In this document: piece by piece, positions 14,401 through 25,264 of the stretch
How the letters are laid out: each line of letters begins with the position of its first letter
Position numbering within the stretch: position 1 is the first letter of the stretch
Source of the DNA: Strobilurus pachycystidiatus
Lineage: Eukaryota > Basidiomycota > Agaricomycetes > Agaricales > Physalacriaceae
Reading direction: 5' to 3'
Assembly: GCA_019915135.1 (NCBI GenBank)
Contig: JAHLMK010000001.1
Location: 3,658,001-3,722,000, forward strand
DNA: 64,000 nt
Program-made: the position numbers and the translations under genes
Notes under the pieces: generated by a model
What the model was told of the DNA's origin: nothing
The model's input: the letters and a program-made list of their open reading frames with translations, nothing else
The model's database searches: none

Positions 14401-14531
14401 ATCACTTGCTCCGACCTTCGGAAGCAGCTCGCAACAGCATTCAATTCGACAGGTCCTTCTACGGGACACCTTCGGCGACTCTAAATCCAGAGAGAACAAT
14501 CGAGCGTTTGACCGTCACAGTTCGTTCGTAA
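11435..14531 (+). CDS. Zn2Cys6 zinc-cluster transcription factor
   Basis: Fungal-specific binuclear zinc-cluster regulator. Exon 1 starts MVARPPNELYTPLQISMDDG. After a roughly 70-bp intron the protein continues through a Ser/Pro-rich region to the DNA-binding domain. The first zinc Cys residues sit at the exon end near 12,060 (ACRQ-C) and the rest follow an intron: RKIRCDSTRPVCNNCVRRSN, then a very basic linker RRGPDKRPGTRQRSCKKRP. This spacing fits C-x2-C-x6-C-x5-C-x2-C. A conserved middle domain follows from about 12.5 kb (TWWDDFLRSYTL) through 13.8 kb, resembling the fungal transcription-factor regulatory region (DEECRRLCWSALGLAAQYS). It ends RLTVTVRS at 14,531. About eight exons; targets cannot be inferred. 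The RRGPDKRPG linker recurs in agaricomycete zinc-cluster proteins. Confidence 0.88.
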
Positions 14532-14829
14532 TAATAGTGTAATTTTATATCTTGCCCTCGCGCCCCCATGTAGCCGTCTTCTTCTGTCTCATTCGTTCAT
14601 CTTCTTTGCGATGCGTAAACGCGAGCTCCCCATCGCCATGGACGATCGCTTCTCTTATAAACAATCATTTTGTAGTAGTGTTATAGTAGGTGTGCTATGT
14701 ACAAGTAAGTAATAATGATAGGCTATATACATCATAAGTTATATCGAGGGGAAGTACAATCATATGGTAAGTACAACAAGAGTTCAAAAATGCGTCATGA
14801 AAGCTCGTGAATCGGTCGTAGATTCGTGG

Positions 14830-15527
14830 TTATGTTTTGAGGCCATTCATATGGCCCCGCGTTCTTTGGACCATCGTAATATCATCAGAGACGCGAGATA
14901 TTCTGGACCGAATGACATTATTAGCATTGATACGAAGCTGAATAGAAGTGGGGAGTCTACCAGGTGCTAGATGCGCGAAGGCCTCGTCGACCGTCAATGT
15001 GCAGCCCGAGGAACCTTCATAGACGGGCTCGCCCGGGCACTTCAGTGAATAGTACGCAACCAGGTACCCATTGGAGTTCGTGCACTGAAACGCCTTGAGT
15101 CATGTTGCCGATTCAATGCGACATGCACGCACAGTCCATTCCTGCCCCTCCTGCACGCGCCATGCCCACAGGTATTCTTGTCCATCGGAAGCGATGAACT
15201 TTCGACCACTGTTCGAAGAGTTAGATGTCGTCTCTTCTGTTCTGAGCATCCATACCTTGAGCACTTGGGACACCATTTCCTCATCGGAAGGACACGCATG
15301 CCCGAATCAAAGGTGATGGTGCGTAGACCGAAGTCGAGCGCCATGATCGCCATGTTATACGACGATGGGGATGTGGATGATAGATTGTAGATCATGAAGA
15401 GGTCTCGCGAGTTGCTGGTGCGCTTATACAGCAAGCGCATCCGTTCGTGTATGTCAGAGAATTCGGAGCCAGAGGTAAGCGACCCCGTCTTGTCTTCCAG
15501 GAACAGCGGCAGGGTGTAGACCGTCAT
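14830..15527 (-). CDS. DUF6593-like protein
   Basis: Small basidiomycete-type protein of unknown function. Start ATG at 15527 (MTVYTLPLFLEDKTGSL). Three exons can be joined with frame: the first runs through SSYNMAIMALDFGLRTITF and MRKW; the second, after a 47-bp intron, reads GRKFIASDGQEYLWAW; the third reads NSNGYLVAYYSL, then GCTLTVDEAFAHLAP, and ends HMNGLKT-stop at 14830. The order (a strand-rich N-half, a D-G-x-E/Y-x-W core, then Y-L-V-A-Y-Y) matches my memory of DUF6593 proteins, which are abundant and multi-copy in mushroom-forming fungi. No catalytic motif or signal peptide is evident. The family assignment is from memory and should be treated as probable. Confidence 0.65.
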
Positions 15528-15769
15528 GGTGCAGTGGAAGGAGAGCAACTCTTTGACCGAAGAGGCAAACATACCTTCTCCTATATATATACGGTATTCG
15601 CAGGGTACTCGCAACAACTGTTACTGAGAATCCTCAGGGACGATAATCGCGTCGTGTCATCGATAAACATCATGAGAATTGGTTATTTCGCCCGGAACAT
15701 TGACATCAGATAATGAAAGATTAAAAGCACACGCACTATAACCTGACACAGTGCTAGAAAGTCGATGGT

Positions 15770-16570
15770 CACAGGTGGGCGCATCAAGTACAATGTGCAC
15801 TAAACGCGGGCGCGAGGACTGGTAGCGTGGTCAAGGTGTCATTTCCCTGCAACTCGTGGCCGATATACAGTACAGCCATGGGAAGCAGCATGTTGGTCAG
15901 TGTACAAACGGGAATGAGTCGATACGTACTCACTTGGAGAATTCCAGAGTACGTGAACAGCTTGGATCGCTACTGCCAATTTCAACCTCATAGCTACTAT
16001 CTATATGTGGCATTATGCACTCACGATAATTCGGTAGGATGCAGCCTGAGCTGTAGCGCCTGATGATGGGAGGAGCTGGTCCGAGACCACGGACTGCAAA
16101 CCTGCTGCAAATTGCTGTGCAATCATAACGGGGGCTGCCGTACTCGAGGGCGTCGACGTAAAGGTACACGAGGATTCCTCGGGGATTGCCTAGATTAGAT
16201 GCAGAGACCGAGCATTTCCAACGCTTTAGACGGTGTAAAGAGGAAAGCCTGGCGCCAAATCGGTAAAGCTGACACAGTCACTTTGGATCCTCCAGGGCTT
16301 GCCGGAACGGAGTTGACCATGTGAGGATGCACCCTGCATGCAACACTGACGACATACCGAGGTCTGTAGGTCACACTACTGTAAGGACTCACCAGAGGAA
16401 ATGAGGAAGTGAAGCTTCAACGAGGTTCTAATGGGCTTCCAGACTCCAGAGCACGGGTCGGGGAAGAAGCTTCGGGTTTCATCAGATGCTGTCGGTATTA
16501 TAATATGTGAGAAGATTGATGATAGGTATAGATGACAGAGGCGCAAGGACGTCCCAATGTTATGCAAGAA
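15770..16570 (-). other. unresolved coding-like stretch
   Basis: Minus-strand sequence that looks partly coding but which I cannot assemble with confidence. One segment (about 16.05-16.20 kb) reads CTFTSTPSSTAAPVMIAQQF and AAGLQSVVSDQLLPSSGATA, preceded by an AG acceptor and followed by a GTGAGT donor. Upstream (16.22-16.34 kb) a frame reads KPWRIQSDCVSFTDLAPGFP. Downstream pieces (15.80-15.99 kb) include LAVAIQAVHVLWNSP and LLPMAVLYIGHELQGNDTL. This would fit a small spliced gene of unknown family between the DUF6593-like and GPI-protein genes. Exon boundaries and start codon are not settled. Confidence 0.3.
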
Positions 16571-16624
16571 CTGCTAAGAAATGTCCATGTTTATGTCCGT
16601 CTCCACTGCTTTAGCCCGGCTAAA

Positions 16625-18064
16625 TCAGAAGAGCAATAACCCGAACGTGCCGGCAATGAAAGACACCAGCAGACCGCTCATTACAACACCCTGTTCCCGA
16701 GCGCCGTTATCGCTGCTGCTGCTGCTGCCGCCGCCGGAAGATGAGTCGGTCTTTACAGAGCCCTTCGCAGAGTTTGTGGTGCTAGCCGCGGAAGAAGCGG
16801 AGGAAGAAGCGGAGGAAGAAACTTTGGCAACACTGTTGAGGTTGGCGACAGAGCTCCATGAGGCAGAAGCTGCGTCCGAGCTGCTGGGGTTGAAGGGGAT
16901 GTAGGACACGGTACCATCCGACGCCAACTGGAGAAGGGAGTCGGAGGTGGCATAGTACGTTGCAGAAGAGTCCTGCGACGAGGGACCAGCAAGAGTCGTC
17001 GTCGTGTTCGTCTGTGAGAAGATCAGTTGTGGAAAGTCACCGCGTGTCCATTCGTCATACCTCAACGTCAATAACATAGACATTCGAGCCACCGTCGGGG
17101 ATATAGGCGAATTGCTCTTGGACGCCTTCGGCGGCAAAGAAGGCAGCCGCCTGACCGTGACTGGCAGGGAAGTTGGAGCCGTATGTTTGTACTTCGGGCT
17201 GGAAGTATGAGACTGCCAATGGTTAGCAGTCAGCGCGTAAGATTGGAAGTCGAGTCTCACAATGAATAACGAAGATATCGACGGAGTCCTCAGCAATGCC
17301 CAAGAAATGAATATGATTTTGAGCAATAGCTATGGTCGGTTGGTAGTTGGTGGGAAGGTTAGTGAAACCGAGTGCCCCCACATCGTTCCACGTTAGTGCC
17401 GATGAGTTGGCGGTGACAAGTTCTCCCATATCGAGAGACCACATCTCAGTACCAGCGACAGCGTCTGGGAGGAGCCTCAGCGTTCGTTCATGTAGCCAAA
17501 CGAGAAAGAGACATACAAAACACATTAGTGTCGTGGTCAAGAATCATAGTCGACGCGCCGATGTCAAAGTCGGTTGACGTTGTTTGGGTGGACCAGACTT
17601 TGTTGGTTGCATCGTAGATGTAGATGTCGGAAGGATTTGATGCGTCACCGTTGACGACGTAGACGGCATTAAAGAACTGGTGTGTGATGAGTATGGCCCG
17701 CTGTATACTCTGAATGATGCTTGCCTGTGAGAGGTAGCAGGTCGTGTTGTCTGCGTTAAAAGGGCTGCCGAAGAATGTCAGGTTAGCCTAGACGTGGAAC
17801 AAGAGCGCAGCACTCACGGTCGTCCGCTGGCCGTGATGTCTGACGCCGAGCCTGCTGGGTGTGAGCAAGTTCCACGGTGCGCTAGAAGAGGGTAGACATA
17901 CCAGAGGACCAGCTGTCTTGCGTGCCAGCGTCATAGTCCTTGCCGTCGAAGCCAAACGCCAGCAGGTTCCAGTTAATGTCCGAGGCCACGCAGGGACGAG
18001 CCGCCACCAGAGAGCGGCTCGAGATGAGGGTTAATAAGGATAAAAGAGAGGCGAAGGTGAGCAT
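16625..18064 (-). CDS. GPI-anchored secreted surface protein
   Basis: Secreted or cell-wall protein of unknown function. Start ATG at 18064 gives a classical signal peptide (MLTFASLLSLLTLISSRSLV, then AARPC). The body, split by several introns, contains repeated short beta-strand blocks such as ASNPSDIYIYDATNKVWST, LVAGTEMWSLDMGEL, HIHFLGIAEDSVDIFVI and QEQFAYIPDGGSNVYVIDVE, suggesting a beta-propeller-like fold without canonical Kelch glycines. The C-terminus is a Ser-rich stalk (about 16.70-16.83 kb) followed by a hydrophobic tail (MSGLLVSFIAGTFGLLLF-stop), the hallmark of GPI attachment. Such proteins are common in Agaricomycetes but uncharacterised. Confidence 0.75.
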
Positions 18065-18509
18065 TATTGTTTGGCGTTAGAGAACGCAAATTTTTCGGGG
18101 GGATGGTGGCGGGAAGAATGAAAGCGAGAATGGGGTAGGCAGGGATAAACAAATGCATCAAGTCATTTCAATGGTTGCCTAGGCTCCACTCGCCGCCCAC
18201 CTGATCCTGGATGCATCATCAAAAGTCCCACTCAATTGACAGACGAACAGGCGTCAGACAGTACGAGCGAGCATGTTTCACCTCATTGCGACCAGTATTG
18301 TGGAAGACGGAAGTATCATAAACCTTCTCCTTTACTTACATCTACAGCCTACAGGACCCACAAGCATCCACTACACCGTTTCTTTCACAATTGGTCTGTA
18401 CTGGGTTCGCACGAACATACCGTCGCTGTCAGACCCGTGTTGAGAGTACCTGATAATCATTTGTATATTGAGAGTACCCTGTGGTACCCGGTAATGGTTT
18501 TTAGATGGC
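18065..18509. other. intergenic, no feature seen
   Basis: Promoter side of the GPI-protein gene and 3' flank of the NIF3-like gene, both on the minus strand. No repeat or additional gene was recognised. Confidence 0.45.
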
Positions 18510-18949
18510 CTATATGTCTTCGAGCTTGTAGACGTCGCAGGCGACTTCTTCATAAGGGTGAACCTGGGCAGAAGGCGTTGTAGTAGTCCTCAAAGTGAAG
18601 CCCAAGATACCTTTTTGAGTTCCGCAACAGTTCTGATGATCTGTTCCCTCCCGCCACTGCTGACGAGTATCTCTACTCGGTCTTCCTCAACGAATTCAAG
18701 CTTTCCGGGCGTTCCAATGGTAGGATTTGCCTTCAACGAAGGTATGAACTGGCCTAGGAAGTTCAAGCTCGCACCCTGGCTAACTGAGGAGAGCCCAAAT
18801 ACCCCGTCCGCGAGTAACAAAGGCACAGTGGTCGTAGTCGCCAATATTGCCCAGCTCTTTGGGAAAGGTTGCAAAGAGATGATCAAGAATTTTTGAGTGG
18901 TCGCAAAGGGAGTATAGAAGACAATTTTGAACTTGGTCGTGAGCGACAT
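18510..18949 (-). CDS. NIF3/CutA-like small protein, one-base frameshift
   Basis: Short protein of the NIF3-related (YqfO/CutA-like domain) family of unknown biochemical role. Start ATG at 18949 reads MSLTTKFKIVFYTPFATTQK. Then the family-expected sequence switches frame: KILDHLFATFPKELGNIGDY and DHCAFVTRG are read one base over. The switch lies at a run of five A (minus strand, about 18,891-18,895); six A would restore one frame. Downstream, a 49-bp intron leads to GQFIPSLKANPTIGTPGKLE and FVEEDRVEIL, and a further intron leads to VHPYEEVACDVYKLEDI-stop at 18510. All other motifs are intact, so a homopolymer miscall is the simplest explanation; a real null allele is the alternative. Confidence 0.72.
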
Positions 18950-19170
18950 GGTAGCAGAACGACAAGATGAGTGAACTGGATTAGGGATGCAGGGCGGACG
19001 ACTCGGCACCATCCCTTTCGGCCCGAGCTCCGAAGGACCTGCACGTCGACAACGTCGCTTTCGATCAGCTCAACACCGACGCGGTCTTCCGCTGGATTTA
19101 GTCCACCTCCATCAGTCTTGACTTCAGCACAACCTCCTGCCCTTGCTCTCTTGTTCTCCTTGGGCCCGCC

Positions 19171-21889
19171 ATGGCCAGGGCAGATCCACGAAAGCTAACC
19201 AACTTGACCGACATCCTGTCCTCCCTATCGGCACTGCAGGCGGAGCACACACAACTCGAAAACACACTCACCGACCTCCTTTCCGACCGTCAACCCATAA
19301 TTGTTTCCCTCGACCGCTTGTCCTCTCTATTACCCAGTCTCGACGACATCCATAGCCATGCCACGGTCCTGCAGCGCAACGTCAACGCGACAGCACAGAC
19401 AGCGGACCGCGTCGGTCTCCGAGTGCGCACCCTCGATGAGGAAATGAGGCGCATTCGGGAATCTGGCGACCGTGTTGGGCAAGTCATCGAGCTACGAGTC
19501 CGTCCTCGCCGTTCCTCCCGCTGACGCTGCATCTGACTCCTTGTAGTCGTCTCTATCCGCTCTACAAGCATCCATCGAGTCCAAAGACTGGGAGTCCGCT
19601 TCTAGACATTGCGCCCGTGTCATGTCCCTTCCCCCAGAGGTCATCTCTGGACCGTTCGCTGAATTCGCCGTGGTATGCCCTTTCCTCGGTCTTCATATAA
19701 GTACTCGTTCACCCCATGAGTAGCCAACTTCCGAAAGTCATCTTCCGCCAGCCCAAACACTACAAGCAGCGCGCGAACAGCTTCTTTCCGTATTCCAGCG
19801 CAATTTCGAAGAAGCCTCTCGCTCAAGGGATTCGGCGGCCACAAGTCGCTTCTTCAAGCTGTTCCCGTCGATAGGCTGGGAAGAAGAAGGACTCCAAGCA
19901 TATGCGTCCTTTGTCGTCGATCTTGTCAGAGTACGAGCGCCGGCTTCCGCCAAAAGTCAGTCCTCATACATCATTGTGAATCCCATTCTGAATGCATACT
20001 AGCCTCATCCCCAATGTATTTCACCACTGCTTTGACAGCCCTCTTCGAGAGCATAGCCATGATAGTCGACCAGCATCAACCGGTCGTTGAGAAGTACTAC
20101 GGCTCCGGCAAGATGAACAGTGTCGTGAAGAGATTGCTTGATGAATGTGACCGTGTCGTGAAAGGATTGATAGAAAGCTGGGAGGAAGAGCGGTCCATGA
20201 AGCGCAAGTGCGCTCTTCACTCTTTGCCTATAGTTGCAGGTTTTAATGCCCTGCTAGCTGTCCGACATTTCGAACAATCCTCCCATTCCATTGTTTAATT
20301 CCACTGCACGTAAACAAAACACAGACGAGGATGCCATCGATCCGCGTGAAATTGACAAGGCATTGGTCGAAGTAGCGGGGATGACAGGCAGATGGAATCT
20401 ATTCCGGAAATTCCTCTATGAAAGTATCTCGGTAAGGCCTCTTATACTTATCATCACCGCGTTCAACATTGATACTCCTTGAGGGGTCTGACGACGAGTC
20501 TATTGAAGACACCCACCGAAACTGTCTCTGGAATTAACGCAATCGCACGCCCTCTTCGAAGAGATGCTCTCCACCTATTATGTTCCTATGGAAATATGGT
20601 ACACACGGACGGTCGTGGACAAGGTACGACTAAAAGAAAGCATTTCCGTCCGTACTTACTCTTCCAGCAAGGCCCACCGTCTGTCGGATACGGATTTCAG
20701 CCAAATACCCGTCAGCACCACCACACCAGACGACGTGTTCTACGTCTTGAAAGTGGTGTTATTACGATTGGTTTCGACTGGGTCTACCACTGCCGTGGAG
20801 AGGACACTTCAACAGCTCAGAGAGGTCATGGAGCGAGACTACGTCGGTGTCATCAAGAAGAAACTGGACGACGTTTACCGAGTCGCCGGTGCAAATGCAC
20901 CTGGCAAGGGCGACAAGATTGAACGGGAGAATCGGTTATCTTTCATCGTAAGATTGTATTGCTGTGTGGAGAACTACGATCGCTGACGTTCACATGTTTC
21001 AGACGCTACTGAACGACTTGGATGTGTCGTCTGATCATGTTGAGCGACTTGTCCGTGATCTCGTCGCCAATCCTACAATCGGGCAGCATTTCCCAGCAGC
21101 CGACCAGTCTGTTGTCAGAGATCAGTTAGGCTCGTTTGCCACATTGTCGTCAAAACTAGAATCGACACTCAGAGTAAGTCTTTTCCCAAGAAAAAACTAT
21201 TTGATGGCACGAACACTGATGTACGCGTAGGTCAGCGTCGAGCAGCTGTTCAATCAGCTCATGCGGCCGAAGCTTCGCAATCTTGTTCCGGATGTTTACA
21301 AGGATATATCGTATGTCCTCGACGAAGACTCGTACGCTAGCGCCGACTATCAAGACATTGTGCGCAAGAGGTTCATCAAGATGTGGGAGAACTTCATGGA
21401 TGGGTATAAGGTACTTTCCATTCCGTGGTGCCCCTTTCCCCTCATTTGCTAACTCTTGGCACAGGATGCATTCACAGAGCACAATTATCGCATGTACTTT
21501 AGCCTTGCGCTCCAAGTCATCTTGAGACCGTGGGAGAAGTTCATGATGAGCTTTAAGTTCTCCGAGGTACGCTTCGTTCGTTCCTCGCGATGAACTCGAG
21601 CTGATGAAATCTACTGCAGCTCGGCGCTATACGCTTTGACAGAGACTTGCGGGCGATAACGACGTATCTGACCTCGCAAACGGCATTTGGCGATGCGCGG
21701 GAGAAGTTTGTCCGTCTTCAGCAGATGTCTACGCTCCTGAATCTTGATCGGTATGTGGTGGGTGTTGGTATTGAGGTGATTTATTGATGGCTTGCTGTAG
21801 GAGAGGATGTCGAGGAATTCTACAATGGCTCAGCATCTCCTGGAAGCTGTCTGCGCAAGAGGCTCGCGCGGGTTGCATTGAAAGTGTGA
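19171..21889 (+). CDS. COG4: conserved oligomeric Golgi complex subunit 4
   Basis: Subunit of the COG tethering complex that captures retrograde intra-Golgi vesicles. Start ATG at 19171 (MARADPRKLTNLTDILSSLS). The N-terminal part is helical, coiled-coil-like (LRVRTLDEEMRRIRESGDRV). The conserved core follows: SRFFKLFPSIGWEEEGLQAY, ASFVVDLVRVRAPASAKTSS, ALFESIAMIVDQHQPVVEKY. C-terminal landmarks are DEDSYASADYQDIVRKRFIK, FSLALQVILRPWEKF and EEDVEEFYNG. The gene ends LARVALKV-stop at 21889. About ten short introns, all frame-consistent, so this gene is intact right up to the edge of the indel-rich block that begins about 350 bp downstream. Confidence 0.88.
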
Positions 21890-22239
21890 AGACCTGGTCA
21901 GCTCCTGGCGTCGACATGCCGAAGCAAGGTCTATCTATAATGTCGAACTTCTTGCATATCACATACATGGCATTGAAAACTGGCCTACATGTGCTTGCGA
22001 GGATCGTAAGGCGCGTCGCATAAATGACCCTTGCTGGCGATGTCTCCACACTTAGCCCAGACTTAGCGCCAGATGCGCGTAAGAAAGTTGCTGTAAGACG
22101 ACTAACAATAAAGAAAGCTGTCGGACCATGCCACGCAATCTGGCGAGAGTCATAGTGGCGTGTTGAAGCGTGTCTGTGCTCGACGGCTACTTCTTTCCTA
22201 CTCGCCGTAAACTCAGTTCAAACTTCACTGTGTCCAATT
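21890..22239. other. intergenic, no feature seen
   Basis: About 350 bp between COG4 and the EBP2-like gene in tandem orientation. Nothing recognised beyond presumed 3' and promoter sequence. Confidence 0.4.
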
Positions 22240-23836
22240 ATGGCACCGGCTGCTAAAAGCAAAAAGTCCTCCACGCCGACAAGACGATCACGGTCAAGGC
22301 CAAGACTATAGTGGAAGTTTCCGCGCCAGCGCCAGTGTATTCGGACAATGAAGGGCGACGAGTCGAACGACGGCGGTGGTAGATGAAGAGGGCCTGGAAC
22401 GGCCGCATGAACGCTTTGGCGACGAGGTGTGGACGAGTTGAGCAGGAGCAGCTTGAGTATTGATGGCGGCGGACGATGACGACGAGGGCAGCAAGTGAGG
22501 ACGAAGATGGGGCGATGAGGGGAAGTTCTATGGAGTGATGAGTCGATTGGGGGCGACGACCAGCGAAAGATGAAGATGAGGGAGGGAAAAATTCTGCAGA
22601 GGATAGGACGAAGTGGAGGACGATGATAGCCCTGGACGACGTCGATGATCCCAGTCGGTCGACAACGATGCTGTCCCCCGGCAAAAGATCGAAATTGACA
22701 ACCACGTACGGTCTTCATTTCATTTTTCTATCTACTCCCTCTTTACACTATCTCTCTTCTAGGCCGCGCTTTCTCGGATAGAGGAAAGCATAAACTCGAC
22801 GCCCGTTTCTTGGACAGAAAAACCCTCGTTATATCGTATCCGAGACGATCGACTTCTAAGTGGACGTATGACCTCAACCGCGAGCTGGCCTGTGAGTATC
22901 CGATACGCGGTCTAAACAGTCCACATCTCACTTTGTCTAGCGACAAGCAGGGCTTGCCAACAGTGCCAACGCTGCTAAAGCCCTCGCCGCCAAGCATCAA
23001 GTTCCCCGTACCCGCCAAACTTCCGACTAGTTTCCAGATGGTCAAGTCCGATCTCAAATGGAGAGAATCCGACAGAGGCTAGCTAGACGGAAGGGCGGCT
23101 GCAATGAAGAAGAGCGACGGACAAAGCGTAAAGAGCGCGACGGGAGAAGTTTGGAAAACAAGTGCAGCAGGAAGAAGTTGAAAGGAGAGGAACAGTCGAA
23201 AAGAAGGACACTGGGACGAGCGGCCTCAAGGGATGAAGAGAAGTGAGTTTTCATCTGCGAGCTTCGACCGCAAGACTCAATTTTTTCTCTCTCAAGAACG
23301 AAAGAGTCCTCCGACAACCCCTCATGCGGATGATGATACCTTCGACGTCGCTGTTGAGGACGCTATCAGCGACGACCCAACACCCCCACCCCCCCCCCCC
23401 CCCCCCACCCTTCCCATCCCCCCCCCCCCCCCCCCCCCCCCCCCCACCCACCCCCCCCCCTCCCACCCATGCCAAAACGTGGCCGAGGCGGTAGTGCCAG
23501 GGGCGACAGGCAAGTTTACGCGACAAGCACGAGACAAAAAGTTAGGGTATTGTGGGGTCGGACGTCTCGACAAGCAAAATACGCGTGAATCCACCACGAT
23601 AACTTCGAACATGGGTCAGGAAAGGCACTTTCAGTGTTGGTCGCGGTGGTCGTGGAGTGGTCGTGGTGGTAGGGGTAGCAGCAGGGTTGGCGGGCGTGGA
23701 GCGGCAGGGGTGAGGGGGTGGAGGCGAAGGCGGTAGGGGTGGAGGGGAGGAGGTAGGGGTGGAGGCGGAGGCGGAAGGGGCGAAATAGTTCAAAACGTCT
23801 CTGTGTAAATCAAGACGAGAAGCCGGGCGTAACTAG
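22240..23836 (+). pseudogene. EBP2: EBP2 rRNA-processing protein, many frameshifts
   Basis: Recognisable EBP2 (EBNA1-binding protein 2 homolog), a nucleolar protein needed for 27S pre-rRNA processing and 60S assembly, but not readable as one spliced frame. Starting at ATG 22240 (MAPAAKSKK) the family order appears in shifting frames: VKAKTIVEVSAPAPVYSDNE; VDEEGLER; LMAADDDDEGS; VPRQKIEIDNH, intron, AALSRIEESI; TLVISYP; DLNRELA; ANSANAAKALAAKH; MVKSD; MERIRQRL; AAAMKKS; KFGKQVQQEE; ADDDTFDVAVEDAISD; RGRGGSARG; and a Gly-rich tail ending KSRREAGRN-stop. More than ten one-base shifts are needed, yet the residues between them are well conserved. A poly-C tract (about 23,388-23,460) interrupts the C-terminal third. 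Because EBP2 is normally essential and single-copy, sequence or assembly error is more likely than true decay. Confidence 0.72.
23387..23460. repeat. poly-C low-complexity tract
   Basis: Roughly 75 bp consisting almost entirely of C with a few A and T, inside the EBP2-like locus. Any frame reads as poly-proline. Such a run is at the limit of reliable sequencing and coincides with a frame change between flanking conserved EBP2 blocks. Confidence 0.9.
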
Positions 23837-24357
23837 TAGTAAGCCATGTACTTTGCTAGCATTGCTGGACCGCTTTTTTGGCTGAATGGCACATCGTCAG
23901 AATGGAACCGACATGCCTGGTGAAACATATCTGCAAGTACAATAATAATACACATTCCTTGCATCGGTCAATCGTAAACAACACCATTCGTTCAATATAT
24001 GTAAAAGGAGTCGTAGTCCGGCAGATAAACAAAGTGATGTCGTCTTCATGGCAATCTTTCGCCGGAATGTAGTGATGAGAGCTGTAAAGTCAGACAGAAC
24101 GCTTCAACTTTCGCTCGCCTTCTCCAAAATGTGCACCCAATAGCTGTTGCAGCCCGCCACTCCCTAAGTGATATGGCTTGATGCGCAATACAGCGCCATC
24201 CTCCACTTGTGAGGAAAGGGATTGGACTATTATCCAGCTGTCGATCCTCGACAGGCCTCAAAGAACGAACAGGCGAGAGTTTCCTAGTTCAGGAAAACAT
24301 CGAATGTAGACGAGCTGAATAAGGGACAGACCGAAAAGCTCACACGAGCGCGTTCAA
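23837..24357. other. intergenic, no feature seen
   Basis: About 520 bp between two convergent frame-broken loci. Short frames here show no family resemblance. Confidence 0.35.
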
Positions 24358-25141
24358 TCATGATCTAGCAGTTTGCTGTGACGATGCGTCTGGAATGAAT
24401 GCAACATTTTTCAACATGAACGCATTCTGAGTAGAATCATCAAGGCACCTTGCGACCCAATACACCTTCTCCTCCTCGAGTCTTACCAAACGTAGTCTGA
24501 TATGAAAAGCGCCCTTTATGGGTACCGACGTGGGTTTATCCTTCGAGTCTGCGGGACCGCCCGATGGCATCTTTCATGAGCTCACCTTTCTTGTACTGTG
24601 CAGCTGACTGATACATGTCGGATAGGCTTTTGACGCGACGCGGCGCGGACGAAGCCTTCCCAGACGCGTTCGGGCCCGGCGCGGAAGTGTTTCGCCAGAG
24701 GGCCTGTGCTGCTGTGTTCTTTCTTACCGCGTTGGGTTGGTACGGGAGCAGCAGCGTGGAGCGTCAGGGTATTCGAGCCTATAGCAAAACACACATCAGC
24801 CCACGTCGCCGATCGCATGACGCGTCTCAAAGAACCAGACTTGCTCTGGCAGAAGCTAGGCTACACTTGGAGCACGCAGCCGACGTCTTTGCCCGCAGAC
24901 GCAGAGAAAACGCGTCGAGGCTGGCTTTATCGCATCCTTCGAGCGCACACGTTGGAATTTGTCCTCCGGATCGAGTTTGTGGCCGAAGCTTGAGTAGATG
25001 GATAGCGGGCAGGCTATGAGCACAGGAAGGATGTGGTCTCTGCAGAACAGGAGTTGGCACGAAGCACTTTATGGGCAGGAAGTCGACCTGGCGCAGTCTC
25101 CAGCGAACATGCGATCCAACGTCAAGGAGATCGGAGTTCAT
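24358..25141 (-). pseudogene. AN1-type zinc-finger protein, frame-broken
   Basis: Probable AN1 zinc-finger protein of the Cuz1/ZFAND1 group, which links Cdc48 and the proteasome under stress. Start ATG at 25141 gives MNSDLLDVGSH. The AN1 signature follows in three frames: a Cys pair (about 25,095-25,105), QVDFLPIKC (about 25,085), then CQLLFCRDHILPVLIACP (about 25,045), matching C-x2-C...DFLP..C..C..xFC..H. Next come YSSFGHKLDPEDKFQRVRSK, then VWFFETRHAIGDV and SNTLTLHAAAPVP, resembling the ubiquitin-like tail of this group, and SDMYQSAAQYKKGELM. The frame changes repeatedly, as in the neighbouring genes. The C-terminal limit is uncertain; I place it at the stop at 24358, but that last exon may belong elsewhere. 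Confidence 0.45.
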
Positions 25142-25264
25142 ATCAAGGTGTCAATCATGAATGGACGTTTAGGTCACGAGTCACTCTTCCCACTTACTCA
25201 ATCTATGTCCACTACTCATAGCTAAATCCAAAAAATACAGTAAGTAGACTATCTGTTGATTCGG

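Noticed and set aside
22253..22705. 150-codon minus-strand frame opposite the EBP2-like region
   Set aside because: The plus strand carries EBP2 family motifs in order; the minus frame is Ser/Pro/Arg-rich low-complexity shadow.
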